A stretch of DNA of 64,000 bases, from assembly GCA_964422365.1 (NCBI GenBank), contig CAYRAV010000003.1:34160-98159 (forward strand), given 5' to 3'. Positions 1 to 8,603 of this stretch are shown one piece after another. The translations under genes were made by a program, and so were the position numbers. A model generated the notes under the pieces. That model made no database searches, was not told the origin of the DNA, and saw nothing but the letters and a program-made list of their open reading frames with translations. This stretch comes from CAYRAV01 sp964422365. Lineage in GTDB: Bacteria > Bacillota > Clostridia > Lachnospirales > Lachnospiraceae. Within the stretch, counting starts at the first letter, position 1; the number at the start of each line of letters is the position of its first letter.

Positions 1-250
1 CTACTTCGTGACGATACTCATACCATTCTGTATATTTTGACAGGAAATCATATACTTTTTTCTCATTTGTATGAAAAATGTGGGGACCATACTTATGAAT
101 TAAAATTCCCTGGGAATCTTTCTCATCATAGCAATTACCCCCAATATGATTTCTTTGCTCAATCACTAACACTTTCTTATTCTTCTCTGCCAATTTCCTT
201 GCAACAACTGCACCTGCACAGCCTGCACCAATTATAATACTATCAAACAC
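1..250 (-). CDS. glf: UDP-galactopyranose mutase, N-terminal part (runs off the window)
   Basis: Reverse-strand reading from a GTG at 250 gives a Rossmann FAD-binding start, IIIGAGCAGAVVARKLAEKN, then VLVIEQRNHIGGNCYDEKD and HKYGPHIFHTNEKKV. These match the start of UDP-galactopyranose mutases, which convert UDP-galactopyranose to UDP-galactofuranose for surface glycans using reduced FAD. About 83 codons are visible and the rest lies left of base 1. The GTG start is chosen because a GGAG motif lies about 7 bases upstream and the nearby ATG at 263 reads straight into a stop. Family recognition is firm; activity cannot be judged from the fragment. Confidence 0.88.
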   Translation of the reverse strand, partial: MFDSIIIGAGCAGAVVARKLAEKNKKVLVIEQRNHIGGNCYDEKDSQGILIHKYGPHIFHTNEKKVYDFLSKYTEWYEYRHEV

Positions 251-569
251 TTTTTCACTCCATTCTATTACTAGTACAACCAGGTAATTGCGAAACTCCT
301 CAAGCCTCGGCACAGCCGCCACTAACCTGCATTTATGAAGCGGCACTCTCGAAAGAATATTCTGCATCAACCTATCCAAAACTTCATTTTCGTTATACTA
401 TTAATCTATCATATCTCTTTTATTGTACACTTTATCATTCATTTTTACAATGGTCAATAATAAATTGTTTGTACATGGCTGAATAATAACTTAAATTTTG
501 TAAGACAATATACTCACATTTTTTTCTCACACTCATATATTAAATCAAATCGTTTTTTCGAGGTATTAT
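251..569. other. Intergenic region with a GC-richer patch and a transposon-type end
   Basis: No convincing gene. Bases about 280-360 are clearly GC-richer than their surroundings, as other intergenic repeats often are, but I see no second copy in this window. A TIR-like end is listed separately at 475-490. The AT-rich last 80 bases probably hold the promoter of the downstream plus-strand gene. Confidence 0.5.
475..490. repeat. Solo terminal-repeat end (GTTAY..TTCAGCCAT family)
   Basis: ATGGCTGAATAATAAC matches the right terminal repeat of the elements at 16576-16760 and 38318-39562 (reverse complement GTTATTATTCAGCCAT). No partner end is visible within a few hundred bases, so it is a relic or a solo end. 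Confidence 0.55.
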
Positions 570-1178
570 ATGAATTCTTCTTATTTTCCCTCTGGCAATC
601 CTTCTGCCTCGTGGCAGACACAATACCGCCAGCCCTTTTATCAAAACGGATTATTGTACCCTTTTTCTATCTCTCCATATGATTCTTCTTTTGATATGGA
701 AAAAGATATTCTATATAGTAAACAGCTTTATCCAAAGGCTGTAAAACGTATTCAAGCTGAAATTGAAGAGGAATGTGACAAACTAGAATACAAGGACAGC
801 TACATGTTTGATGAAGCACCTGACCGCCTTCGTCTGGCAGCTCTTGTAGACCAGATTTATGAACGTGTCTCTGCAATGGATTTATCTATTAGCGGATTAC
901 AGGCAGAATCTTTAGAAAGGGAAGCAGAAAAAAGCAAGATACAACCAGCCCTTTGTTTTGGACCAGATTGTAAAACCCCTCCTCCAAGACCTTGTCATGG
1001 CAGACATTGTCCTCCCCCTCCTCCCCCTCCTTGTCACGGCAGACATTGTAACCCTCCAAGACCAGATTACAAACCAGATGGCAAACCGAACTGGCTGAAA
1101 AATCTTGTTGAAATTATGCTCTATAATGAAATGAATTATCGAAGAAACCGTTATCGTGAGCATAATCGCTGGTATTAA
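570..1178 (+). CDS. Hypothetical protein with coiled segment and CHGRHC/polyproline tail
   Basis: A 202-residue protein of unknown function. Residues 42-110 form an acidic helical segment (FDMEKDILYSKQLYPKAVKR onward) of a type found in many clostridial hypothetical proteins. Residues 128-168 contain two CHGRHC motifs (142-147 and 155-160) separated by a run of prolines, which suggests metal binding or disulphide cross-linking. The C-terminus is Arg/Asn/Tyr-rich. No signal peptide or membrane helix is visible. The ATG is supported by GAGGT about 7 bases upstream. The composition recalls small spore-coat or envelope proteins of Firmicutes, but that is inference only. Confidence 0.75.
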   Translation: MNSSYFPSGNPSASWQTQYRQPFYQNGLLYPFSISPYDSSFDMEKDILYSKQLYPKAVKRIQAEIEEECDKLEYKDSYMFDEAPDRLRLAALVDQIYERVSAMDLSISGLQAESLEREAEKSKIQPALCFGPDCKTPPPRPCHGRHCPPPPPPPCHGRHCNPPRPDYKPDGKPNWLKNLVEIMLYNEMNYRRNRYREHNRWY

Positions 1179-1192
1179 AAATATGAAAAAAC

Positions 1193-1228
1193 AGGCAAAA
1201 GGTATCATATCTATGCTGCCTTTTGCCT
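1193..1228. terminator. Bidirectional intrinsic terminator
   Basis: AGGCAAAAGG (1193-1202) pairs perfectly with CCTTTTGCCT (1219-1228). An A-run lies to the left, which becomes a U-run for minus-strand transcripts. It separates two convergent genes ending at 1178 and 1250. Confidence 0.75.
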
Positions 1229-1249
1229 TCTAAACAACCATTCTATTTT

Positions 1250-2044
1250 TCAATAATCTTTATTATAAATGGGTGCTGCAAGATACAATTTTGTCTTATT
1301 CCTTGTTTCATCATAGGTCATAACCAGATTCACATTGACTCTTTTTTGATTAACCACTAGATATTCTTCAAGAAATTCTGTATAACCATAAACATTTTTT
1401 GTATTCTGTGAACTGCTCTCACTAATAATCTCTGCTTTTAAGATGGACATCATCTCCTGTACCCGCTGTTCTTTTTCCTGCTCGGATAATACCCCCTCAT
1501 ATTCTCCATTAAATGAAAGTAATGGCTGGTATTCTTCCACTTTCAATTCTTTCATGCAATTGGAAAGACGCTTTTTATAAGTGGTCAGGCTATCCAATTT
1601 ATCATATAATTGTAATTCCACATGAATATAATACTTTTGTTTTTCTGTTTCTTTTCCCACACTAATAAAAGACAAACTGCAGTCTCCATCCTGTGCAGTC
1701 TTTTCAATCCGTATTGTCTGCCTTCCTTCTTCTTTTTCCTCTGTCCAATCGCCTTCTTCTGTATGTAAACCAAGATTCTCCGCCAGATAAACAAGCAGCT
1801 GTTTCTTATCTTCCTGGGATAAATAAGCCTTTCCATAAGAAACCAGACAAGATAAATTTCCTTCCGGTGCTGTCACATTTCCTACAGAAAAAGCATCTAT
1901 CAACCGCGAATCACTAATAAATGTACGATTAACTGCTAATTGCAAAATTGCAGCCAGACTCAATATAAAGATGGCATACAATGTCATTTTCATTTTTAAA
2001 TTCCATTCCATTTTTTCAAAAACACTATTTCTCCATCGCTCCAT
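1250..2044 (-). CDS. YwmB-like TATA-box-binding-fold protein
   Basis: A 264-residue protein with an N-terminal membrane segment (about residues 20-38) and an extracytoplasmic domain. The C-terminal stretch NVYGYTEFLEEYLVVNQKRV followed by ...LYLAAPIYNKDY fits the YwmB family (PF08680), which has a TATA-binding-protein-like fold and unknown cellular role, often near cell-wall genes. I place the start at the ATG at 2044: GAGGAG lies 9 bases upstream, whereas the TTG nine bases earlier directly abuts that motif. It converges on the gene at 570 with a shared terminator. Confidence 0.7.
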   Translation of the reverse strand: MERWRNSVFEKMEWNLKMKMTLYAIFILSLAAILQLAVNRTFISDSRLIDAFSVGNVTAPEGNLSCLVSYGKAYLSQEDKKQLLVYLAENLGLHTEEGDWTEEKEEGRQTIRIEKTAQDGDCSLSFISVGKETEKQKYYIHVELQLYDKLDSLTTYKKRLSNCMKELKVEEYQPLLSFNGEYEGVLSEQEKEQRVQEMMSILKAEIISESSSQNTKNVYGYTEFLEEYLVVNQKRVNVNLVMTYDETRNKTKLYLAAPIYNKDY

Positions 2045-2115
2045 ATCATACAACTCCTCATTTTCTATTGGTTCACATATATGCTTATTTATAACTATTT
2101 CCCATTTTTAGAAAA

Positions 2116-2916
2116 TTATACATTCCGCTTTAGTAACATTTGAATTTCTGTTTCATATCCATATTTTGACAGAAATTGTATCACTGCACCCTCACAAATC
2201 TGTTTGATTGTTACATTTTTACTTCGTGCAAAATCATCTAGAATCTGTGTAAGCAGATCAGAAATATAGATGCTTTTCACCTTTGGTATTCCTGGCACAA
2301 GATAATGTGGAATCTGCTCAATAGAAGAAGTATTCATCAACTTCATTAACTGTTCCTGATGCTTCAGCAGAAAATCTAATAAAGGCATATACTGCTTCAT
2401 ATCCCTCTGCTCTGGCATTTCTGTCAACATAATATTTTGACTCTGCTCTATCTGGTTAACAGACTGTTCCCCTTTCTCCACATCAGACTCCTCTTTTACT
2501 TTATCTGTTCTTTGATTTTCCTGTAACACCCTCTCATATTTTTGTGATGCACTTTTATATTGTAATCCGTTCTCTTTCATGTAACGATTCATTTCTCTGC
2601 AATCTGAAAAACCAAACTCTTCTGCTATTCTGATAGGATCTGCAGTCTCCCTCTTTTCTTCAAATATATCCGCAATCAAAGATGCCTTACAGGAAGTTCC
2701 TCCTTTTATATTTTCCAGCATTTCCTCTCTCATCTTCTCAGGCTTTTGATAGGTTCCATTTTGGAAAACATATCCTTTTCTACGCATAAAACCATCCAGC
2801 GACCTCCATGAAACATATCCATATTCTGCATAAATTTCTTCTCTTGCAGCCCCATTGTTTAATTTCTTCAAAATATCCAATTCCCGTTCCTTATAATTTA
2901 TTTCATTTTTTTTCAT
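2116..2916 (-). CDS. Putative DNA-binding protein paired with the tyrosine recombinase
   Basis: A 266-residue soluble protein encoded 66 bases downstream of the recombinase on the same strand, so probably co-transcribed. Residues about 1-55 (ERELDILKKLNNGAAREEIY, then YVSWRSLDGFMRRKG) look like a helix-turn-helix, and a second such segment occurs near 95-120. The middle is a Gln/Glu-rich linker. The last 60 residues (ISDLLTQILDDFARSKNVTI, then CEGAVIQFLSKYGY) resemble a ribbon-helix-helix dimer module. AAAGGATG lies about 9 bases before the ATG. I infer a regulator or directionality partner of the recombinase; no named family is recognised with confidence. Confidence 0.6.
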   Translation of the reverse strand: MKKNEINYKERELDILKKLNNGAAREEIYAEYGYVSWRSLDGFMRRKGYVFQNGTYQKPEKMREEMLENIKGGTSCKASLIADIFEEKRETADPIRIAEEFGFSDCREMNRYMKENGLQYKSASQKYERVLQENQRTDKVKEESDVEKGEQSVNQIEQSQNIMLTEMPEQRDMKQYMPLLDFLLKHQEQLMKLMNTSSIEQIPHYLVPGIPKVKSIYISDLLTQILDDFARSKNVTIKQICEGAVIQFLSKYGYETEIQMLLKRNV

Positions 2917-2942
2917 ATTCCATACATCCTTTCACTAAATCG

Positions 2943-2967
2943 TGTTTGAAAATTGCTTGTTACAATT
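2943..2967. repeat. Short copy of the GTGTTTGAAAATTGCTTGTTACAA repeat end
   Basis: CGTGTTTGAAAATTGCTTG followed by TTACAATTTT lies between the two genes. The same string occurs at 50349-50400 and in reverse at 47405-47458. AAAATTG/CAATTTT can fold into a small hairpin. Confidence 0.6.
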
Positions 2968-2982
2968 TTCCCATTTTATTTG

Positions 2983-3846
2983 TTATTTTAACATTTTTAC
3001 TGCATTTTCCATTTCTTTTCGATTCACATGCAGATATATAGATGTAGTTTTCAAATCAGCATGTCCCAACAGTTTTTGTATGACCGTAATATTACAATTT
3101 TCAGAAACCAAACCTGATGCAAAACTGTGCCTTAATATATGTGCTGTCACATGTTTCTCAATTCCTGCTTTGTTTGCAGCCTTTATCAGACTATTATTTA
3201 CATATTGCTGGGTAATCGTACCAGAACGCTTTGTCGCAAAAAAATGCCTGCTGTCCTGATTCCTGATTTCATTAAAATATTTCTGCAGCACCGGTTTCAA
3301 CACCGGATGCAATGGCACAGTCCTTCCTTTCTTTCCTTTTCCACACAGAACTTTAATTTCCTCATTTTCAAAATCCACATCTTTCACAGATAAAGCCTTT
3401 AATTCCGAAATACGCAGACCAGTATATCCTAATGTATACGCAACTGCCCTGATTGTTTCATTTTCTATTACATCTAATAAACAATGAAATTCCTTTTGGG
3501 TCAAATATACTCTTTCCCTTTTCTCCACCTTAATGTCATCTAATTGCTGGGGCAGATTGTTACAAATATATCTTCTTTTGTAAAGATAATTCCAGAATGT
3601 ACGCATAACCTGCAGTACCATTGACCTTGTCTTCGCACAATTTCCCCTTTTCTTTCGCTCTGACATATACATTTGCAGATGATCTAATTCAATATGCTCC
3701 AAATATGCCCGTCCATTCAAAATATCCTCTTCCAAAAACCTTTGCAGGTCTACCAAAATTGTTCTATACTGCGTTACAGTATAATGAGAACATTCCTTAT
3801 CCTCCAAATACTTCAAAAAAGTAGTAATCAGTTTCGTTAATTCCAT
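2983..3846 (-). CDS. Tyrosine recombinase (XerC/D-like), candidate DNA invertase
   Basis: A 287-residue phage-integrase-family recombinase with a complete active site. An N-terminal SAM-like core-binding domain covers about residues 1-95. The catalytic domain has Arg in GLRISEL (about 145), Lys in the GKGKKGR hairpin, HILRHSFAS giving His and Arg (about 236/239), GHADLKTT (His about 262) and the nucleophile Tyr in SIYLHV (about 271). Such enzymes exchange strands at short inverted or direct sites. The ATG at 3846 is preferred because AAAGGATG sits 6 bases upstream; an ATG nine bases earlier overlaps that motif. It lies 396 bases from the first inverted site at 4243, as in RecV- or Tsr-type invertases that sit beside their switches. 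No phage or conjugation genes accompany it. Confidence 0.88.
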   Translation of the reverse strand: MELTKLITTFLKYLEDKECSHYTVTQYRTILVDLQRFLEEDILNGRAYLEHIELDHLQMYMSERKKRGNCAKTRSMVLQVMRTFWNYLYKRRYICNNLPQQLDDIKVEKRERVYLTQKEFHCLLDVIENETIRAVAYTLGYTGLRISELKALSVKDVDFENEEIKVLCGKGKKGRTVPLHPVLKPVLQKYFNEIRNQDSRHFFATKRSGTITQQYVNNSLIKAANKAGIEKHVTAHILRHSFASGLVSENCNITVIQKLLGHADLKTTSIYLHVNRKEMENAVKMLK

Positions 3847-3855
3847 ATCTATCAT

Positions 3856-4191
3856 CCTTTCATAAATTTTATAAAATGCAGCTATTTTCTTATATTTTAC
3901 TTACTTATCATCCTAATTCCAATAAAATAGGACGATTAAAGTACACAAAGCGGGGTGTACAAATTGGGGCAAATAGCACACAAAATGGGGCATGCAGATT
4001 GGGGCAATGAATTTTCAAACACACTCTAGCACAAACATGATGCATTACAACTTCCGCCATAACCATTAACTTTTATGAAAATTCCTCATAATTGTCATAA
4101 TTTCCCATTTAAAATCCTCATAAAACATCAATATAGTATGATTGGCTTCCCAAACAGTTATCCCACCTCACCATAGTAAGCGGCTGAATTT
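3856..4191. repeat. Intergenic region with a CTAGAGTGTGTTTGAAAATT-type repeat
   Basis: Between the recombinase and the silent surface gene. Bases about 3940-4025 carry repeated GGGGTGTAC / TTGGGGCA strings and end in TGAATTTTCAAACACACTCTAG. The matching reverse copy ends at about 18068 and a related one starts at about 32926. I see no ribosome site or clear promoter pointing into the gene at 4192: the bases just before its ATG (TAGTAAGCGGCTGAATTT) carry stops and no Shine-Dalgarno motif. Confidence 0.6.
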
Positions 4192-7100
4192 ATGATAAAA
4201 TCAATGCTGTTTGAGTCAGAATATTTGTATCATATTAATTTTACTGCAATAGTTGCACCTATCGCAACAAAAACACCAGTACCAGTTACAGCCGGAGCCA
4301 GTGCGACAGTTGACAACAATCTTACAGGATATGATAATACGGTATTGGTAAATCAGAATGCGATTGTAACTGTAACTGTTAGAGATGATAACAAATTACC
4401 AATTGCGAACAAAACAGTTGTATTCGCTTTAACCGATACAGGTAATGGTAAGTACGAAACCAAAGGAAATACAACAGCTGTAACAGATCAGGATGGTAAA
4501 GCATCATTTGTTGTAGGCAATAAAAATACAGTAACAGATCCTACTAATGCTTCCGCCAGAGGTGTGGCCAAATACAATGCAACAATCGTAGGAACAAACT
4601 ACAGCATAACAGGAAAAGTAGGCTTTAGTGATATTGATCTTGGTAAAGTAGAGACAATCTATCCAAAAGTCCAAAATGAGATTATGTTAAATCCTGGAAG
4701 TAATGCTAAAAGTACTCTTAAGACTCCAACTAAACCATCGCTTACAACATCTTTAAGTGAAAAAGATGTTGAATATGTAAGTGCACAGCAAGTAAGTGCT
4801 CAAGCTACAACAAGCAATGCCATTACTTATTCCGTAACTCCAAGAATCTATGTTCATGATTTGACTGTAGAATCTGTAAAAGCAAAAGATTTTGAACAGA
4901 ATGTGAATAGAAAATCAGGTACTTATGGAACATATGAAACTGAAAAATATGTTGATGAAGGAACAACAGCAATCATTGAATTAGAGGAAGATACAAACAA
5001 CCTGCAATATGCAACATTGAACTTCAACAGCATTCAGATTTCTCAATACACAACACTAAAAATTGCTGCCTACGATAATGTAGATTGCAGGGCAAGCCAT
5101 ATGGTACCAGGATCTGAAATGATATATGAAGGACCAAAAGAACAAACTGCTTTTGCGTATCAGATTCCTATGACAGCCGGTGTAAAAGCTGTTAAAGTAT
5201 GGATTGAATCGGCTGGTCAGGTTCAGAGTGATAAGAATGCCGGTTTTGACATTAAGAATATTACAGGTGTTTATAAAGAAGGTGCAACTGATGGCGAATA
5301 TGTTACTTTAGCTGGTGCCAGCGTTAACTGGAATATTGTAGAACCGGTTCGTAGTAATGAGTTAGGAAACAAAAAAGAAGGCGAATATGATGAGCAACAA
5401 GAAATAAAGGATGCTGTTATAGCTATAGAAAGTGATAGAGAGAGTGAAATTCGAGAACATACTTTCAGTTATCAGGTGCCAGTATTCCCATATACAGGTA
5501 ATGCAATCATTAAGGAATTCGACAAGAATAATAATATTGTAAACTACTATCTTGCACCTACCTATAGATCTACAAATAGTCGTTCCAATGACAAGTATAC
5601 TAATTTTAATATATTTGAATATTTAAACAGTACAGTAGAGAACAATGGAACAAGAAATTCACAAAATACAAACATACTAGATTTGTCTAAGGGATTGTAT
5701 AAAGCGACAAAAGAGGAAGCACTGGAGACTATTAAAGATGGTATGACACAAAATGGAAACAATGTGACAGTTAATTCAACCAAGGTAGGTTCTACTACTT
5801 TAGAAGGTATTGTATCGATTGAAGGACTAGGTCAGGAACAGCTTGATGCCACAAATAGAAAATTGTACACATCCGTACATTGGAATCCAATTCCAAATGT
5901 AGAGGAAAGTGACTCAAAAGCATTTCTTGCATTTACAGGACAGAAAATCACAGTATATGGTCAAATCGTTGATAAGAATGGCAACCCTGTATCATTAAGC
6001 GGAAGAGATGTTGTATATACAAGCAATGGAAGAATAATTGCGAAAGGCATTGAAGATGGAATTAGTGTAATTGATCAAAAACCAACAGATGTAAACGGAA
6101 GATCTACTTTAATTTTAACTTCCTCTCAGATTCAGGCATTGACAAATGTGGAGGCATCAATTAATGGTAACGAAGGCTATGGTGTTAAATTATCTGTTGG
6201 AGGCAGTGAAGTATTGCTGGCTGATTTATATTGGGTAGATGCTGATCTATTATATAAATCAGATTCTAATAAAGGCGATGATGAATTAGTAGCCGGAGCA
6301 AATGAAACTTTTGTAACAAATAAAGTAGTGACAAACAATAATACTACACCAGCAGCGATTTCAGCTCCTACTGTTGGAACACCTTGGGAATATGCAGTAA
6401 AAACAGTAGCAACGAAAGATGAGGACGGAATATTATTTGGCTGGACAATAGAAGATGTGGAAGGACTAAAGATTACGATGTCCGGTTCAGGAGAAAACAA
6501 AGGAACATACGACTTTACTACAGGTGGTAATGGTGTAGCTCTGGCAAAATCTGAATATGCAAATGTAATTGATAATGATGTCATCACTGCAAGAATCAGT
6601 GAAGATTCTATTGCTTCTAATGTAACATTTGTTCTAACAAAAGATGGCAAGGAAGAGAAATATATTGGTGTAGGTACAGGTGCACCAAGTGTAAATGCTA
6701 AATTACAGCTGCCAATTGACTGGAAGAGAGATGGTGTAAATCTTACTATGTTAACACCAGAAGGTACTTCTATTGCTACAACAGGAACTGCAATTTATGT
6801 AAAAGTAGTGGATAACACAGGTAAGAATGTATTACCAAACGAAAAGGTAACATTCCAATCCGGAAATAGAAATGATACATTGAAATCAGATAATAATACA
6901 GCAACTGGCGGACAAGAAATTGAAGTGACAACAGACATCAATGGTATTGCAAAAGTAACTGTAGAAAAATCAGAATCTGGTGAAAACAAGTCTGTTATTA
7001 CAGCTAAAGTTGACACAATTGATGCAGTATCTACACAAATCAACTGGGTAACAGATGACAAAATAGGCTTTGGTATCGTTGGTGCAAAGGTATCAGGAGA

Positions 7101-7644
7101 TAATAACACTGAGTTAGAGCTAAGATTTAACAAAGATGTCAATCCATCTTCTGTTAAAGCAGATGAATTCACATTAACAGCTACTGTAAACAACAAACAG
7201 ATCACATATAATGTAAAAGCTGCAAGAGCAGAGGAAAGCAAAGTATATCTTACATTGCCAAATGCATTAAGTACAAATGAATATACAATTGAAGTAGGCA
7301 GCTGCAAAGAAGCTGGTATTGAGTATAACTTAACAGATACTCTTGGCAAGAAAATTTCTGCAAATACTAAAGCAGTGTTTAATTCAGATGCAGTAGCTCA
7401 ATTCGATGTCAGTGCAGTAAAGGATACCAACACGATAAACATCGAGAACTTAAAAGCACCTATCACACCAGTTGATACAAAAGATTTTGTTGTTACTGTA
7501 AATGGAGAAATTATGGAAGATGTTACTGTAACAGAAGTTACAGAAAACAAAGCCTATACAGTCACAATTAACAAAAACCTAGATATCAATGATACTGTAC
7601 GTGTATATTACATGGGATATGTAGAATTTGCAAGAGCACAGTAG
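4192..7644 (+). CDS. Silent surface-protein cassette: Ig-like body lacking signal peptide and expression signals
   Basis: Reads 1150 residues and is paralogous to the C-terminal 1090 residues of the protein at 9363-13250. Matching blocks include TGYDN.VLVN, KSGTYGTYETE, QIPMT.G.VKA, VYTSVHWNPI, GTPWEYAVK, FNKDVNPSSVKADEFTLTAT and a final IRVYYMG-like end. Homology starts abruptly at residue 18 (TAIVAPI, base 4243). The first 17 residues (from MIKSMLFESEYLYH) are unrelated, are not a signal peptide, and no ribosome site precedes the ATG. It therefore looks unexpressed in this orientation. The body is made of repeated Ig-like/invasin-type segments (for example residues 45-130, 600-680 and 880-950). 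After inversion at the 4243 and 12621 sites it would be fused in frame to the signal peptide and linker of its partner. The alternative is a simple 5'-truncated pseudogene, but the 1150 codons are fully open. Confidence 0.8.
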   Translation: MIKSMLFESEYLYHINFTAIVAPIATKTPVPVTAGASATVDNNLTGYDNTVLVNQNAIVTVTVRDDNKLPIANKTVVFALTDTGNGKYETKGNTTAVTDQDGKASFVVGNKNTVTDPTNASARGVAKYNATIVGTNYSITGKVGFSDIDLGKVETIYPKVQNEIMLNPGSNAKSTLKTPTKPSLTTSLSEKDVEYVSAQQVSAQATTSNAITYSVTPRIYVHDLTVESVKAKDFEQNVNRKSGTYGTYETEKYVDEGTTAIIELEEDTNNLQYATLNFNSIQISQYTTLKIAAYDNVDCRASHMVPGSEMIYEGPKEQTAFAYQIPMTAGVKAVKVWIESAGQVQSDKNAGFDIKNITGVYKEGATDGEYVTLAGASVNWNIVEPVRSNELGNKKEGEYDEQQEIKDAVIAIESDRESEIREHTFSYQVPVFPYTGNAIIKEFDKNNNIVNYYLAPTYRSTNSRSNDKYTNFNIFEYLNSTVENNGTRNSQNTNILDLSKGLYKATKEEALETIKDGMTQNGNNVTVNSTKVGSTTLEGIVSIEGLGQEQLDATNRKLYTSVHWNPIPNVEESDSKAFLAFTGQKITVYGQIVDKNGNPVSLSGRDVVYTSNGRIIAKGIEDGISVIDQKPTDVNGRSTLILTSSQIQALTNVEASINGNEGYGVKLSVGGSEVLLADLYWVDADLLYKSDSNKGDDELVAGANETFVTNKVVTNNNTTPAAISAPTVGTPWEYAVKTVATKDEDGILFGWTIEDVEGLKITMSGSGENKGTYDFTTGGNGVALAKSEYANVIDNDVITARISEDSIASNVTFVLTKDGKEEKYIGVGTGAPSVNAKLQLPIDWKRDGVNLTMLTPEGTSIATTGTAIYVKVVDNTGKNVLPNEKVTFQSGNRNDTLKSDNNTATGGQEIEVTTDINGIAKVTVEKSESGENKSVITAKVDTIDAVSTQINWVTDDKIGFGIVGAKVSGDNNTELELRFNKDVNPSSVKADEFTLTATVNNKQITYNVKAARAEESKVYLTLPNALSTNEYTIEVGSCKEAGIEYNLTDTLGKKISANTKAVFNSDAVAQFDVSAVKDTNTINIENLKAPITPVDTKDFVVTVNGEIMEDVTVTEVTENKAYTVTINKNLDINDTVRVYYMGYVEFARAQ
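4243..4263 (+). other. Candidate recombination site, left copy
   Basis: A 21-base sequence that matches 20 of 21 bases of the reverse complement of 12621-12641. Its core TGCAATAGTTGCA (4245-4257) is an imperfect dyad. DNA homology between the two surface genes begins exactly here, and the codon frame is the same in both copies (T-A-I/T-V-A-P-I). Confidence 0.65.
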
Positions 7645-7731
7645 TATTTATTGACAACAAAATGTTTAATATTACAATTATTTAACATTAAAACTATTAT
7701 GTTAAAACTATTAACATTAAAACTATAATAG

Positions 7732-7768
7732 AAGCATTGCATCTGGTTTTTAGTCAGATGCAATGCTT
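7732..7768. terminator. Hairpin between silent surface gene and its lipoprotein gene
   Basis: AAGCATTGCATCTG (7732-7745) pairs with CAGATGCAATGCTT (7755-7768), a perfect 14-bp stem followed by TCTTAATA. The equivalent place in the other module (9275-9317) also has a hairpin, and both share GCAATGCTTTCTTAATA. It may terminate or attenuate transcription between surface protein and lipoprotein. Confidence 0.7.
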
Positions 7769-7794
7769 TCTTAATAGCAAAGAAAGGAAAAGCA

Positions 7795-8454
7795 ATGAAA
7801 AAGAAAAATTATATCTATCTATCATTCCTCTTAGTATTCTTATTTTCCTTATCAGGATGCAAAAATAATGATCCATCTGGCAATGTACAAGATTCCAATA
7901 CATCGCCAGCACCAGAAGAAACCGCTATTACAGACATGACTGCCAAGCCGCAAGAGGATAGATTAGAGGAAACAGAAGCTCCAGCCAGCGATTTAGAATA
8001 CAATGGAAAAATCTATAAAAATAACAAAGGACTTCAACTGGAATATGATTCGTCCGTTTTTGAAGTCAAAGAGGAAGACAATATGATTAAGATTCTTCCA
8101 AATGATACGGATACAGAGGCACAGGAAAACCTTAATGTATTGATAAGTATAATTTTGATGGAAGATATTACTGCAAAAGACATGGAAAAGGAATTAACAA
8201 AAAACGACATTGAAGTGTATGATACATCCGCTGTAACTATTGGTGTCAATCATGATAAAGCTACTAAAATTTCTGTAAAAAATAAGTCAACAGAGGGTAA
8301 CTCACCGGACAATCATGACACCCTTCATGAATATTATCTAGTAGAGCAGTCTGGTATACTGTGGCTTGTAGAGTTAAAGTGCCCTTGGAAATACCAAAAG
8401 AAATATCAAGAAAAAATGGATAAGATATTAAATATGTTATCATTTGAGAAATAA
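7795..8454 (+). CDS. Lipoprotein of the silent module
   Basis: A 219-residue lipoprotein. A Lys-rich start and hydrophobic segment (residues 7-20) end in the lipobox LSGC, with Cys about 22. A Ser/Thr/Pro/Glu-rich spacer reaches residue 70, followed by a globular domain (YKNNKGLQLEYDSSVFEVKE ... LVELKCPWKYQKKYQEKMDK). It is clearly paralogous to the lipoprotein at 8604-9245. GAAAGGAAAAGCA precedes the ATG. It lies 150 bases after the silent surface gene and should invert with it, so each surface variant would be expressed with its own lipoprotein. Function is unknown; a partner or anchor for the surface protein is inference. Confidence 0.82.
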   Translation: MKKKNYIYLSFLLVFLFSLSGCKNNDPSGNVQDSNTSPAPEETAITDMTAKPQEDRLEETEAPASDLEYNGKIYKNNKGLQLEYDSSVFEVKEEDNMIKILPNDTDTEAQENLNVLISIILMEDITAKDMEKELTKNDIEVYDTSAVTIGVNHDKATKISVKNKSTEGNSPDNHDTLHEYYLVEQSGILWLVELKCPWKYQKKYQEKMDKILNMLSFEK

Positions 8455-8499
8455 ACCTGCCTGCGTAATATCAGTGCTGCAAGTATAAATAGTAATAAA

Positions 8500-8547
8500 A
8501 TACTGTAATCAGGAAACGTAGAAAACTATGTTTCCTGATTACAGTAT
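8500..8547. terminator. Perfect 18-bp bidirectional terminator at the centre of the locus
   Basis: ATACTGTAATCAGGAAAC (8500-8517) pairs with GTTTCCTGATTACAGTAT (8530-8547), with A-rich and T-rich flanks. It serves both convergent lipoprotein genes and would work in either orientation of the 8.4-kb segment. Confidence 0.85.
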
Positions 8548-8603
8548 ATTTTATCTGCTATAATTAGGCAGACACAAAGTGAGAGATTGGTGTAATCACA
8601 CAG

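Noticed and set aside
2116..3846. Prophage or integrative element around the tyrosine recombinase
   Set aside because: No phage, conjugation, tRNA or attachment-site features nearby; the neighbour is a surface-protein locus.
4192..7644. Treating the left surface gene as a normal expressed gene
   Set aside because: No ribosome site, no signal peptide for a secreted-type protein, and sharp loss of homology at codon 18.
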